Under the pieces are notes generated by a model that searched no databases, was not told where the DNA came from, and saw only the letters and a program-made list of their open reading frames with translations. Positions 47,701 through 55,139 of a stretch of DNA of 64,000 nucleotides are shown here, piece by piece. The position numbers and the translations under genes are program-made. The stretch is from Pseudomonas entomophila L48. GTDB taxonomy: Bacteria; Pseudomonadota; Gammaproteobacteria; Pseudomonadales; Pseudomonadaceae. Position 1 is the stretch's first letter. Every line of letters starts with the position of its first letter. The stretch covers positions 1,442,001 through 1,506,000 of the forward strand of contig NC_008027.1 in assembly GCF_000026105.1 (NCBI RefSeq). Direction: 5' to 3'.

Positions 47701-49483
47701 AGCCGGCAACCTGACCCGCGAGCATCAGCACTACTTGGCCACGGGCACGCCAATGGTCGCGGTGTGGCAGCACGAATACGACGCGCTCAACCAGCGCACC
47801 GCGACGATTCGCCCGGACGGCCACAAGGTCAGCTGGCTGACCTACGGCAGCGGCCACCTGCTCGGCATGACCCTCGACCAGCACGAGATGCTGGCCTACG
47901 AGCGGGATGACCTGCACCGCGAAGTGGTGCGGCATCAGGGCAACAAGCTGATGCAGACCCAGGCCTGGGACCCGGCTGGGCGCTTGCAGGAACAGCTGCT
48001 GGGCAACCACGACGGCCAGTCCACGCTGCTCAAGCGTCAGTACCGTTATGACGCGGCCGGGCAACTGACCAACATCCATGACAGCCGTCGTGGCCCGTTG
48101 GAGTACCAGTACGACCCCGTCGGCCGCCTGCTCAAGGCCACCAGCCGCCTGGGCGTGGAAACCTTCGCCTTCGACCCGGCCGGTAACCTGCTGGACCAGA
48201 AAACCCAGGAGCTGAACCGCCCGCTGGAAGCCGACCCACGGCGCAACAAGCTGATGGACAACCTGCTGCGTGAGTACGCCGGAACCCACTACAAATACGA
48301 CGAGCGCGGCAACCTGGTGCACCGCCTACACAACGGCGCCCATGCCCATTTCACCTGGGACCTGTTCGACCGGCTGGCCAGCTACAACGACGACCAGCTC
48401 AAGGTCGACTACAGCTACGACGCCTTGGGCCGGCGTTTGCACAAGCATTCGGTGGCGCATTTCTGGGATCGCCCGGAAGCGGGGACCGGCTGGAACCAGT
48501 TGCAACGAGCGAAGCGCCAACGTGAACTCGGCTGTGGCTTCACCCTGTTTGGTTGGGATGGCGACACCCTGGCATGGGAAAGCTCACCGCCACGCGACGA
48601 AGGCGACACCGGTCGTACCGTGCATTACCTGTACGAACCGGGCAGCTTCGTGCCGGTCGCCCAGGCCCTGCGCAACAGCCCGATCCGCCTGCACAAGCAA
48701 CCGGATTGGAGCCAGCGTGAGTACGACTTCGATCAGGATCCGCTGTGGCACACCGAGGTGAAACCACAGGCGTTCGAGGCGATCGCCTGGTACCACTGCG
48801 ATCACCTCGGTACGCCGATGGAGCTGACCGATGAACAGGGCAATGTCGCTTGGGCGGGGCAGTACAAGGCGTGGGGCGAAGTCCGTGAGGAGCGCTCGGC
48901 GTGGGCGAAACAGCAGGGCCTGGGCAACCCGATTCGCTTCCAGGGTCAATACCACGATCAGGAAACTGGGCTGCACTACAACCGCTATCGATACTATGAC
49001 CCCCATCTCGGCCGTTTCGTAAATCAAGACATCATTCAGTATTCAGGAGGTATTAACCTTTATGTTTACTCACCTAACCCAATAGGATGGTGCGACCCGC
49101 TAGGCTTAGCCAAACGTAACGAGCACAAAGTTACGGGCAACACAGCTGGAGGGGATGTGATGAATCGAGGCGTTCATGTAAACATCCAAGGCCCTGGCCT
49201 CCCCAAAAAAGGACATATCGGGTTGACTCCCGATGCGTCCGGTGAGCGTATTGAGTTTGTACCGGTTGACCCAGCTACTCGCAACATGAAGCCTGGCGAA
49301 TGGAAAAAAGCATGCGAGTGCATTGTTGAGTATCTTGAAGAGCCCAGCAACGTCAAGAAAATGGCATCCGCTGCCCAAGCTGGAATCGATGCCAACCCGA
49401 AATCCAATAGAGTGGAAGAACTTGCTAAGACCAGGGATATCTTGAATAAGCATCATGCTTCGAAAACGAATCCTGCACGATGA
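44783..49483 (+). CDS. Rhs/YD-repeat polymorphic toxin
   Basis: 1566 residues. Residues 1 to about 340 are an N-terminal region with a hydrophobic stretch near 88-105; no PAAR or VgrG motif is seen. A DUF6531-like entry (HQDFSLSGPFPVNWTRVYNS) and about 1000 residues of YD repeats (forms such as YDALGRLL, YNAAGQLLEYTD) follow. The Rhs core ends RYYDPHLGRFVNQD... PNPIGWCDPLGL (to residue 1442). The last 124 residues are the variable tip, in sequence that becomes AT-rich near 49030. The tip family is not recognised. Its stop overlaps the neighbouring gene region. Confidence 0.9.
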   Translation: MSAAPADAALTTREIQVAIAPLDTLLSEDLGAAAASVDHWLREISYGLVDLQLLRQAAESVPVMANALSCMDALIDILELVESPSPDPLVWVSLGINLIGIVPYPPGLSRARTVLRPVLQLTRQTLRRRPGAHIGAVILEIIDGHLHANIRGALEHYVREALAQLPAMLSAAADTARLLFTSLAKTIDAAARGKLDAASSHRLARAQMAQVALYDSALETDAWRLALSALANATEGSLKDGYNSVARHFSGELDTLLGPLVRTLEDLAKVVPRRLEALGSAGMENSIAWLLTRLLDTVLANPRRPGMAVAIRPGVTHQARHIHPEGPTEVVRSQVRANKQPKPTKNGPCACTGFSIGHVLGDETLAHQDFSLSGPFPVNWTRVYNSRLAALDQGSLGARWITEFTTCLDVVDKGVVFHDSDGRSHDYPLPKVGKPHYDPIEYLSLVRTAEQQLVLLRGLDRRETYARQGDRFYLTHIQLRSGAGAMLHYEHSHNGRPVLSDINTYSDNDSEKVHLQLGTLLDDQGHIQGLWQVVDGTPLRQLCGYHYDTHGDLIAAQDEHGAAWQYQYRQHLITRYTDRTGRGINLEWDGSGPQAKAIHEWADDGSFETRLAWDPNIRLTYVTDAHGQETWHYYDALGYTYRLIHPDGREEWLFRDKRKNVIRHVHPDGSQDRYTYDERSNLLQHIRADHSTVHYAYDDHDQPIKLRDAEGGLWLRDYDERGNLVESVDPLGHKTEFAYTPAGLVKAIKDALGNEKTLAYNAAGQLLEYTDCSGKTSQWAYNAFGQLTEFADAAGNKTAYEYQAGQLAKVTHPDKTEERFNYDAEGRLLAHVDALDRCTTWTYNAVGLLSERVDANEHTLRYRWDKLGRLIGLENENTSKATFIYDPVGRLLQETGFDGLVTRYQYDPYSGRLASTQVGQRRIELTFDPMGRLSERTARLGNQSQSESFAYDGNGQLIQAVNAASKLQWFHDEAGNLTREHQHYLATGTPMVAVWQHEYDALNQRTATIRPDGHKVSWLTYGSGHLLGMTLDQHEMLAYERDDLHREVVRHQGNKLMQTQAWDPAGRLQEQLLGNHDGQSTLLKRQYRYDAAGQLTNIHDSRRGPLEYQYDPVGRLLKATSRLGVETFAFDPAGNLLDQKTQELNRPLEADPRRNKLMDNLLREYAGTHYKYDERGNLVHRLHNGAHAHFTWDLFDRLASYNDDQLKVDYSYDALGRRLHKHSVAHFWDRPEAGTGWNQLQRAKRQRELGCGFTLFGWDGDTLAWESSPPRDEGDTGRTVHYLYEPGSFVPVAQALRNSPIRLHKQPDWSQREYDFDQDPLWHTEVKPQAFEAIAWYHCDHLGTPMELTDEQGNVAWAGQYKAWGEVREERSAWAKQQGLGNPIRFQGQYHDQETGLHYNRYRYYDPHLGRFVNQDIIQYSGGINLYVYSPNPIGWCDPLGLAKRNEHKVTGNTAGGDVMNRGVHVNIQGPGLPKKGHIGLTPDASGERIEFVPVDPATRNMKPGEWKKACECIVEYLEEPSNVKKMASAAQAGIDANPKSNRVEELAKTRDILNKHHASKTNPAR

Positions 49484-49491
49484 GGCGAATC

Positions 49492-50097
49492 ATGGAACTA
49501 TTTGAACTTGTCGATGTTTTTTTGCGCGATGGCTGCGTAGAAAAACCCGAATTTCTTGGCATTTCCGACTTCTCCCCGGAAACACTGGAGAATGCCGGAT
49601 ATTACTTGACTGGCGAGACCTGTGATTTTCACTCCTATGAAAATTACATAGATATATTTCATAAAAAAAATCCACTCTGGATACTCCACAAGCAATATTT
49701 CAACAAAAAACTCCCCATTGGCAATGCATTCGAAATAGGGCCTCGCGCCAGGCTGACAACACTCATAAAGAACCTGCCAGCATCAAGATCGCTAAAGTTC
49801 TTCTTTGATGAAACTCGAAAAGAAGGAGCAATGATGATAGATGATTATTACGTTATCAGGTTTAACGAGACTTGCTCGCGAGGCGCTTATCTTATCGAGA
49901 CACTAGAAAGCTCTCTTGATAAATCTGGAGAGTATGAGCGCTTGGCAATTCGGATGGTGGTCAGCACACTAACTGAAAGTGATATGTACTCCCCCTTAAA
50001 TAGAAAAGACGCCCCGAAGCCCTATAGAAAGCTGAAAATTGCACTTTGCAAACGATCCCAAGTCACACCAGAATCTGAGCATCAAGAAATTAGATGA
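49492..50097 (+). CDS. candidate immunity protein for the Rhs tip
   Basis: 201 residues (MELFELVDVF...), or 205 if translation starts at the ATG at 49480 that overlaps the Rhs stop as ATGA. It is AT-rich like the Rhs tip, soluble, acidic in its first half, with no signal peptide. No family is recognised. Its position immediately after an Rhs variable tip is where immunity genes lie, so that role is inferred from place and composition alone. Confidence 0.65.
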   Translation: MELFELVDVFLRDGCVEKPEFLGISDFSPETLENAGYYLTGETCDFHSYENYIDIFHKKNPLWILHKQYFNKKLPIGNAFEIGPRARLTTLIKNLPASRSLKFFFDETRKEGAMMIDDYYVIRFNETCSRGAYLIETLESSLDKSGEYERLAIRMVVSTLTESDMYSPLNRKDAPKPYRKLKIALCKRSQVTPESEHQEIR

Positions 50098-50400
50098 ACG
50101 AAGGAAATGCTAAATTAAAACCAAGCATTTCCAGGTTGCTTTACGGGAAGCACCGAGCAAAAATTTGGCAATTTCCGACCGAACTCTCATTCCTAGCAAG
50201 CTCAAGACTGACTACCGTTGCGACGTCTTGGGCGGCACCTACACATTCGGCGACGTAGTTCTGAGACGGCATCCGAACACAGCCTCAGCAGGCTAAATAA
50301 CAGTGCAATCGGGGCGGCACCCGCCGCCCCACGATGTATGCATTGCATAATCGACCCAGCCCGTCTGGCCGCAAGGCACCCAGAACGAACCGATCCAGCC
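50098..50400. other. gap after the immunity gene, possible decayed frame
   Basis: A frame without a start, open from about 50116 to a stop near 50296, ends KTDYRCDVLGGTYTFGDVVL then RRHPNTASAG. This could be the remnant of an Rhs-associated gene. The GGGGCGGCACCCGCCGCCCC hairpin at about 50309-50330 may end the transcript. Nothing else is seen. Confidence 0.35.
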
Positions 50401-50670
50401 TCAGTGCCTCATACCCAGCTCTGCATCATCCATCAGCGCCTTGGCCAGCGCGCTCAGGTAATACGACGCCCAGAGCAGTTGCGGCTTTTCTTCCATGATC
50501 CCGGCAATGGTCAGGTCGCGCACGCAGCCCATCAGTTCCGAGGCTTGTTCGCGGGCGTGCTGGCAGGGGATACCGGGTTCGATGCAGAACAGCGGGGCGG
50601 TCTGGCCTTCGCCCTGGTAGAACTTGGTTTTGCCGGCAGTTGTGTTGGGGATGGTGTCGTCTGTGGTCAT
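50401..50670 (-). CDS. DUF3077 domain protein
   Basis: 89 residues, soluble. The sequence TKFYQGEGQTAPLFCIEPGIPCQHAREQASELMGCVRDLT is the DUF3077 pattern, known from small Pseudomonas proteins. A DUF6124-like gene lies upstream on the same strand with a REP pair between. No function is known for either. The ATG at 50670 follows GGAG sequence at good distance. Confidence 0.82.
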   Translation of the reverse strand: MTTDDTIPNTTAGKTKFYQGEGQTAPLFCIEPGIPCQHAREQASELMGCVRDLTIAGIMEEKPQLLWASYYLSALAKALMDDAELGMRH

Positions 50671-50703
50671 TGTTCAATCTCCCTGAAGTTGTTGGTGGCA
50701 GGG

Positions 50704-50780
50704 CGGGCCCTTTCGCCGGCAAGCCGGCTCCTACAGGTGAACGCAGCCCCCGGTAGGAGCCGGCTTGCCGGCGAACAGGG
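50704..50780. repeat. REP pair between the DUF3077 and DUF6124 genes
   Basis: TTTCGCCGGCAAGCCGGCTC and its inverted copy, separated by about 25 bp. Confidence 0.87.
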
Positions 50781-50791
50781 CCGGGCGCCAC

Positions 50792-51031
50792 CTAATGCAG
50801 CGTCTGCGGAGCCTTGGGCATCTGCACCTGGATCAACGCCGATTCGAGCAGCACGCGCAGCGATTCGACTTCGTGGATCGACGCCATCATCAGGATTGTG
50901 GCCGGTGACCTGGGCTGGGCATGCACGGCCTGATGGGCCACGGTCAATGCGCACAGGGCGTATTCGCTGGCCTGGAGGAGGGTGTCTTCAAGGGAGTGAG
51001 GATGGGGTGGGTCGGGGACGATCTTTAACAT
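50792..51031 (-). CDS. DUF6124 family small protein
   Basis: 79 residues starting MLKIVPDPPHPHSLEDTLLQASEYA, the family start. AGAGGTCG lies about 6 bases before the ATG at 51031. The rest (TVAHQAVHAQPRSPATILMMASIHEVESLRVLLESAL) is helical. Pseudomonads carry several of these, often next to DUF3077 genes as here. No function is known. A longer upstream frame was rejected because the start at 51031 gives the family N-terminus. Confidence 0.78.
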   Translation of the reverse strand: MLKIVPDPPHPHSLEDTLLQASEYALCALTVAHQAVHAQPRSPATILMMASIHEVESLRVLLESALIQVQMPKAPQTLH

Positions 51032-51673
51032 GACGACCTCTTGCTGATGAGTGGGACCACCACCGTCTGCTGTCAAACAAGAGGGTGGCAGCTGTACATG
51101 GGTTGACAGACCGGTCAGCAAGAGCAAAACCCCGGCGCACACGAAGTGCCCCACATACAGCCGCCATATAAAGCAAAGCCGTTGAAGTTGCTCTTGGAAG
51201 TCGGCCTGTCAAAGCCGGTCGCTGATTCAAGCGACCCGCCGAGACTAGAGCCGTGCCAGAACGACCGCAACGGAAAAAGGGCGGCGGGAGTATGTTTGGG
51301 AAATGGACTACAAGGAAGGGGTTAAATCTGATTTCAGGGCTTGGAATGCACTCATCATCGATGAGTGCTATATCCCTGTGGATTCTGCTTTACCCAACAG
51401 TGGCATCGTTCGACCCATGGCTCTGGCATGATTCAGCACGCAGCCTGTAGGAGCGGCCTCGTGCCGCGAAAGGGCCGCAAAGCGGCCCCGGCGATCTTTG
51501 TTCGACACTGAAGTCCTGGGGCCGCTACGCAGCCCTTTCGCGGCACGAGGCCGCTCCTACAGGGGGAACGCTTAAGGTGTGGGGTTTGCCCGCGAAGCAG
51601 TCACACCGTTGCCGGTGTTCGCGGGCAAGCTCGCTCTCACAGGGCTTGTTGTTTTACGGATACACTGCCGGGC
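51032..51673. other. 642-bp gap with REP pair (51444-51563)
   Basis: It holds the promoter side of the DUF6124 gene, an unassigned 42-codon frame (51303-51431, MDYKEGVKSDFRAW...) with weak support, and an inverted REP pair of the GTAGGAGCGGCCTCGTGCCGCGA type. No other gene is seen. Confidence 0.55.
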
Positions 51674-52606
51674 ATGAACCTCGACACCCGCATCAAGTAC
51701 CGCCACCTGCTGTGCTTCCTGGAGATTGCCCGGCAGGGCAGCCTGGCCAGGGCCGCCGACGTGCTCGCCATCAGCCAGCCGGCAATCTCCAAGACCCTCA
51801 AGGACCTGGAAGACCTGCTCGAGACACGCCTGTTCGAGCGCTCACGCAACGGCGTCACGCTGACCCCGGCCGGCACCCGTTTCATGCGCTACGCCGGCCC
51901 CAGCGTGCAGGCCCTGCGCGAGGGCGTGGGCAGCGTGCGTGGCGAGGCGCGCACGCCGTCGCAGGTGCGCATCGGCGTGCTGTCCACCGTCGAGGGGTTG
52001 TTGATGCCGGAGGTGCTCTGCCGCCTGCACCAGCGCCACGAGGCGCTGGTGATCAGCGTGGTGACCGGGGTAAGCGCGCAACTGCTCGGCCAGTTGCACT
52101 TGGGCGAGCTGGAGCTGGTGGTCGGGCGCATGACCGATAGCCCGCAGATCCAGGGCCTGTCGTTCGAGCACCTGTACAGCGAATCGATGGCCCTGGTGGT
52201 GCGCCCGGGCCATCCGCTGCTGGCCAGCACACCGGTGGAACGGACCCAGGTGGGGCGTTATCCGCTGGTGCTGCCGCCCCAGGGCACCACCATTCGCCAG
52301 CACGCCGACAGCCTGTTCGTACAGTGCGGCATCCCGATGCCGGCGCAGCGCCTGGAAACCCTGTCGCTGGCCCTGAGCCGTCGCTACCTGCTGGGCAGCG
52401 ACGCGCTTTGGGTGGCGCCGCGCGACGCGGTGCTGCTCGACCTGCGGCGCAACGAACTGGCCGAACTCGACCTGGGCGTGCGCGAGCCGGGCGGCTCGGT
52501 GGGTATCTGCCGCAATGCCGCCTTGCCGCAGAGCCTGCCGGCACAGTGGATGTGCGAGGTGCTACGCGAGGTGGCGGGGCAGTACCGCGATGGCGACTAT
52601 CCCTGA
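51674..52606 (+). CDS. pcaQ: LysR family regulator, PcaQ-like
   Basis: 310 residues. The N-terminal helix-turn-helix (YRHLLCFLEIARQGSLARAADVLAISQPAISKTLKDLE) and the next block (LFERSRNGVTLTPAGTRF) match the PcaQ/GbpR subgroup. PcaQ activates protocatechuate genes in response to beta-carboxymuconate. No pca gene is nearby in this window, so the target is inferred from family likeness only. Confidence 0.8.
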   Translation: MNLDTRIKYRHLLCFLEIARQGSLARAADVLAISQPAISKTLKDLEDLLETRLFERSRNGVTLTPAGTRFMRYAGPSVQALREGVGSVRGEARTPSQVRIGVLSTVEGLLMPEVLCRLHQRHEALVISVVTGVSAQLLGQLHLGELELVVGRMTDSPQIQGLSFEHLYSESMALVVRPGHPLLASTPVERTQVGRYPLVLPPQGTTIRQHADSLFVQCGIPMPAQRLETLSLALSRRYLLGSDALWVAPRDAVLLDLRRNELAELDLGVREPGGSVGICRNAALPQSLPAQWMCEVLREVAGQYRDGDYP

Positions 52607-52773
52607 AGGATGAAATGCGCAACTTGTCATCGTTTGTGCGATTGCCTGTCGTTTCAACGCTGGAACTTCTCCGGCATTTGCCGCTCTCATGCCGGTAGCC
52701 ATTGGTCGTGGCCGCCTGATAAGCTCGCGGCTTTACCCTGATTGCCCCTATGGCGCATGAACAAGGAACTAGC

Positions 52774-53502
52774 ATGAAACAGCATCGTTTGGCGGCTGCG
52801 GTTGCCCTGGTAGGCCTGGTCCTGGCCGGTTGCGACGCCCAGACCAGCAGCGTCGAGCTGAAGACTCCGGCGCAGAAAGCCTCCTACGGTATCGGCCTGA
52901 ACATGGGCAAGAGCCTGGCCCAGGAAGGCATGGACGACCTGGATTCCAAAGCCGTTGCCCAAGGTATCGAAGACGCTGTCGGCAAGAAAGAACAGCGCCT
53001 GAAGGACGAAGAGCTGGTTGAAGCCTTCAGCGCCCTGCAGAAGCGCGCCGAAGAGCGCTTGGCCAAGGCCAGCGAGGAAGCGGCCGCCAGCGGCAAGAAA
53101 TTCCTCGAGGAAAACGCCAAGAAACCAGGCGTGGTCACCACCGCTTCCGGCCTGCAGTACGAAGTGGTCAAGAAGGCCGACGGCCCGCAGCCCAAGCCCA
53201 CCGACGTGGTCACTGTCCACTACGAAGGCAAGCTGATCGACGGCAAGGTGTTCGACAGCTCCGTCGAGCGCGGCAGCCCGATCGATCTGCCGGTCAGCGG
53301 CGTGATCCCAGGCTGGGTCGAAGGCCTGCAACTGATGCACGTCGGCGAGAAGTACAAGCTGTACATCCCGGCTGAACTGGCCTACGGCGCCCAGAGCCCG
53401 AGCCCGCTGATCCCGGCCAACTCGGTCCTGGTATTCGACCTGGAACTGCTGGGCATCAAGGACCTGAGCAAGGCTGAAGTCGAAGAAGCGCCAGCCAAGT
53501 AA
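52774..53502 (+). CDS. fklB: FKBP-type peptidyl-prolyl isomerase, lipoprotein
   Basis: 242 residues. The start at 52774 gives a signal with lipobox LAGC (LVLAGCDAQ), so it is probably anchored in an outer or inner membrane. A helical dimerisation region (about residues 30-125) with SYGIGLNMGKSLAQEG precedes the FKBP domain (VTVHYEGKLIDGKVFDSS, IPGWVEGLQLMHVGEKYKL). This is the FkpA/FklB/Mip layout. A terminator follows. Confidence 0.9.
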   Translation: MKQHRLAAAVALVGLVLAGCDAQTSSVELKTPAQKASYGIGLNMGKSLAQEGMDDLDSKAVAQGIEDAVGKKEQRLKDEELVEAFSALQKRAEERLAKASEEAAASGKKFLEENAKKPGVVTTASGLQYEVVKKADGPQPKPTDVVTVHYEGKLIDGKVFDSSVERGSPIDLPVSGVIPGWVEGLQLMHVGEKYKLYIPAELAYGAQSPSPLIPANSVLVFDLELLGIKDLSKAEVEEAPAK

Positions 53503-53523
53503 ACCCAGGCTTGCTTCCCCAGG

Positions 53524-53548
53524 CGCCCCGTTTCGACGGGGCGTCGTC
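53524..53548 (+). terminator. intrinsic terminator after the FKBP gene
   Basis: Perfect 8-bp stem CGCCCCGT / ACGGGGCG with a TTCG loop (53524-53543), then TCGTCGTTTTC. Confidence 0.75.
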
Positions 53549-53733
53549 GTTTTCAGGGGCGCTTGACGCGAACGGATGGCCTGCGCCACTGTCGCAAACT
53601 ATGCTGGCGCGCGAATACGGGTGTGGCTGTCGCAAAACGTTTGCGTCTTTGAAACGACTGTGTAAAAAACGCCCGATTCGTGCCCGGCCCTTGCCTGACG
53701 GGCACCTTGTGCCGTGAAGGCGGCCCTGTTCAC

Positions 53734-53764
53734 AAGGTTATCCACAATTTTTGTGGATAACCTT
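53734..53764. promoter_or_regulatory. perfect 14-bp inverted repeat with two DnaA-box sequences
   Basis: AAGGTTATCCACAA, three bases, then its exact complement. Each arm contains TTATCCACA, the DnaA box consensus, facing inward. It lies 22 bp before the DUF1232 gene start. There is no T-run, so a terminator is unlikely. It may bind DnaA or another regulator, or form RNA structure over the ribosome site. Confidence 0.6.
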
Positions 53765-53785
53765 CCTGGCTCCTCTGGAGGTTTC

Positions 53786-54226
53786 ATGAGCGCACCCTGG
53801 AATTTTGCCCGTTTCCTGCCCTTGGCCGAGCGCCTGCTCAGCCGCGGGCGCTTGCCGGCGCTGCTGTTCGCCGTGGCCCGCAAGGGCCCCAAGCTGGGGC
53901 AACTGCGTGAGGATGTGCGGCTGATGCAGGCGCTGTGCCTGGCCTGGTGGCGTGGCGAGTACCGTGCGGTGAGCCCCAAGGCGCTGGTCACCATCGTCGC
54001 CGGGCTGTTGTACTTCGTCAGCCCGCTGGACGCGATCCCGGACTGGTTGCTCGGTGTCGGTCTGCTCGACGACATCGCCGTGCTGGGCTGGGTGCTCAAG
54101 ACCGTCGCCGACGAGCTGGGCCGCTTCAAAGCTTGGCGCGACAGCCAGGCCCCGGAGAAACTGCGGGTGGTCGAACGCCTGCCGGACACCCCTGAAGCCC
54201 TGCGCCTGGAGCGACCTGGCAACTGA
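53786..54226 (+). CDS. DUF1232/YkvA-family protein
   Basis: 146 residues. The start MSAPWNFARF at 53786 has GGAGG 6 bases before it; an upstream in-frame start crosses the palindrome. The family motif is YFVSPLDAIPDWLLGVGLLDDIAVLGW, which holds the membrane-associated helix with P-x-D and DD residues. The function of DUF1232 is not known; members are predicted to sit at the membrane. Confidence 0.85.
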   Translation: MSAPWNFARFLPLAERLLSRGRLPALLFAVARKGPKLGQLREDVRLMQALCLAWWRGEYRAVSPKALVTIVAGLLYFVSPLDAIPDWLLGVGLLDDIAVLGWVLKTVADELGRFKAWRDSQAPEKLRVVERLPDTPEALRLERPGN

Positions 54227-54252
54227 GTTCACCGGATCCCCGAGGTTGGTAA

Positions 54253-54276
54253 TATAATTGGCATAAGCGTTATGCC
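54253..54276 (+). promoter_or_regulatory. promoter and overlapping operator of the HTH gene
   Basis: TATAAT at 54253-54258 is a perfect -10 box. Two bases later GGCATAA-GCG-TTATGCC (54260-54276) is an inverted repeat that would cover the transcription start. It is 40 bp before the HTH gene start, as in autoregulated operons. Confidence 0.65.
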
Positions 54277-54316
54277 TACGGATTACATGCCGTGATCCAA
54301 CGTCAAGGGGGTTGTT

Positions 54317-54661
54317 ATGGGTATTCAGGTCATCAGCCGGGACGGTCAGCCCGAGTACGCCGTCGTGCCCTGGGAGCAATACCAGGCGCTGCTCGTGGCC
54401 GCAGGCCAGGCACCTGCCAACGCATCAAGCACCACCGACAACGTCGAAAGCACACCTCAGAGCGCCAGCTTGTCTTCTTTGGACCAGCTGGCGTCGTTGC
54501 GCCAGGCGAAGGGCCTTGCGCCTGAACAACTGGCGCGCACGGTTGGCATCAGCCCGGCTTATCTGGCCATGATCGAGGCCGGCGAGCGTCGCCCGGATGC
54601 AGCGATCCTGCGCAGCCTGGCCTGGCACCTGGGCGTGGCGGGCTGGAGCGAACCGTCATGA
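54317..54661 (+). CDS. helix-turn-helix (XRE-type) regulator
   Basis: 114 residues. The N-terminal part, GIQVISRDGQPEYAVVPWEQYQALL, resembles the short fold that opens many antitoxins. The C-terminal part is an XRE helix-turn-helix (LASLRQAKGLAPEQLARTVGISPAYLAMIEAGERRP). It is coupled by ATGA to an unknown 124-residue protein. The pair resembles an antitoxin-partner unit but no toxin motif is seen. Confidence 0.82.
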   Translation: MGIQVISRDGQPEYAVVPWEQYQALLVAAGQAPANASSTTDNVESTPQSASLSSLDQLASLRQAKGLAPEQLARTVGISPAYLAMIEAGERRPDAAILRSLAWHLGVAGWSEPS

Positions 54662-55032
54662 GCCAGGTCAGGATCAGCCGTCAGCAATGGGAGAACCTGT
54701 TGACCGAGCTCGACCTGGCCCGTCGCCAACGCCACCTGCTCACTTACCGGGCGCTGCTCGAGCGCTTGCAGCTACCCAGCCCGGCCATGCAGACCCTGAC
54801 CGCCGCCCTGGAGTATCTCGCCGTGCTCGATGCCCGTGCCGAGCAACCCTTGCGCAGCTCGCTGGTGATCAGCCAGGGCGCCAGCCGCCTGCCGCGTACC
54901 GGGTTCTTCGAGTGCGTCGAGCGGCTAGGGCGGTTCTCGGGGCCGGTGGACGGCATGGAGGCGGCGTCCTGGCATGCCTCGGAAGTGGTGCGGGTGTTCG
55001 AGTACCGCTATCCGGAAGCTGAGCGGGCCTGA
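54658..55032 (+). CDS. conserved hypothetical protein paired with the HTH regulator
   Basis: 124 residues (MSQVRISRQQWENLLTELDL...), soluble, with a helical first half and a C-terminal part SGPVDGMEAASWHASEVVRVFEYRY. No family is recognised. It overlaps the regulator by 4 bp (ATGA, 54658-54661), so the two are translated together. A role with the regulator is likely but unknown. Confidence 0.7.
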   Translation: MSQVRISRQQWENLLTELDLARRQRHLLTYRALLERLQLPSPAMQTLTAALEYLAVLDARAEQPLRSSLVISQGASRLPRTGFFECVERLGRFSGPVDGMEAASWHASEVVRVFEYRYPEAERA

Positions 55033-55050
55033 TGTTCATACCAACACACC

Positions 55051-55139
55051 GCTGTAGGAGCGGCTTCAGCCGCGATGCAGGCAACGCGGTACCTGGCACC
55101 CGCTTCGCGGGTGATCGCGGCTGAAGCCGCTCCTACAGT
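55051..55139. repeat. REP pair at the EAL gene 3' end
   Basis: Inverted copies of GTAGGAGCGGCTTCAGCC. The right copy's terminal CTAC contains the TAG stop codon of the minus-strand gene that starts at 56884. Confidence 0.88.

Noticed and set aside
51303..51431. 42-codon frame MDYKEGVKSDFRAW
   Set aside because: Ends in plain sequence before a REP, no clear ribosome site and no family; kept only as a note in the gap entry.
53734..53764. Replication origin
   Set aside because: DnaA boxes are present, but no dnaA, dnaN, gyrB or rpmH is near and there are only two boxes.
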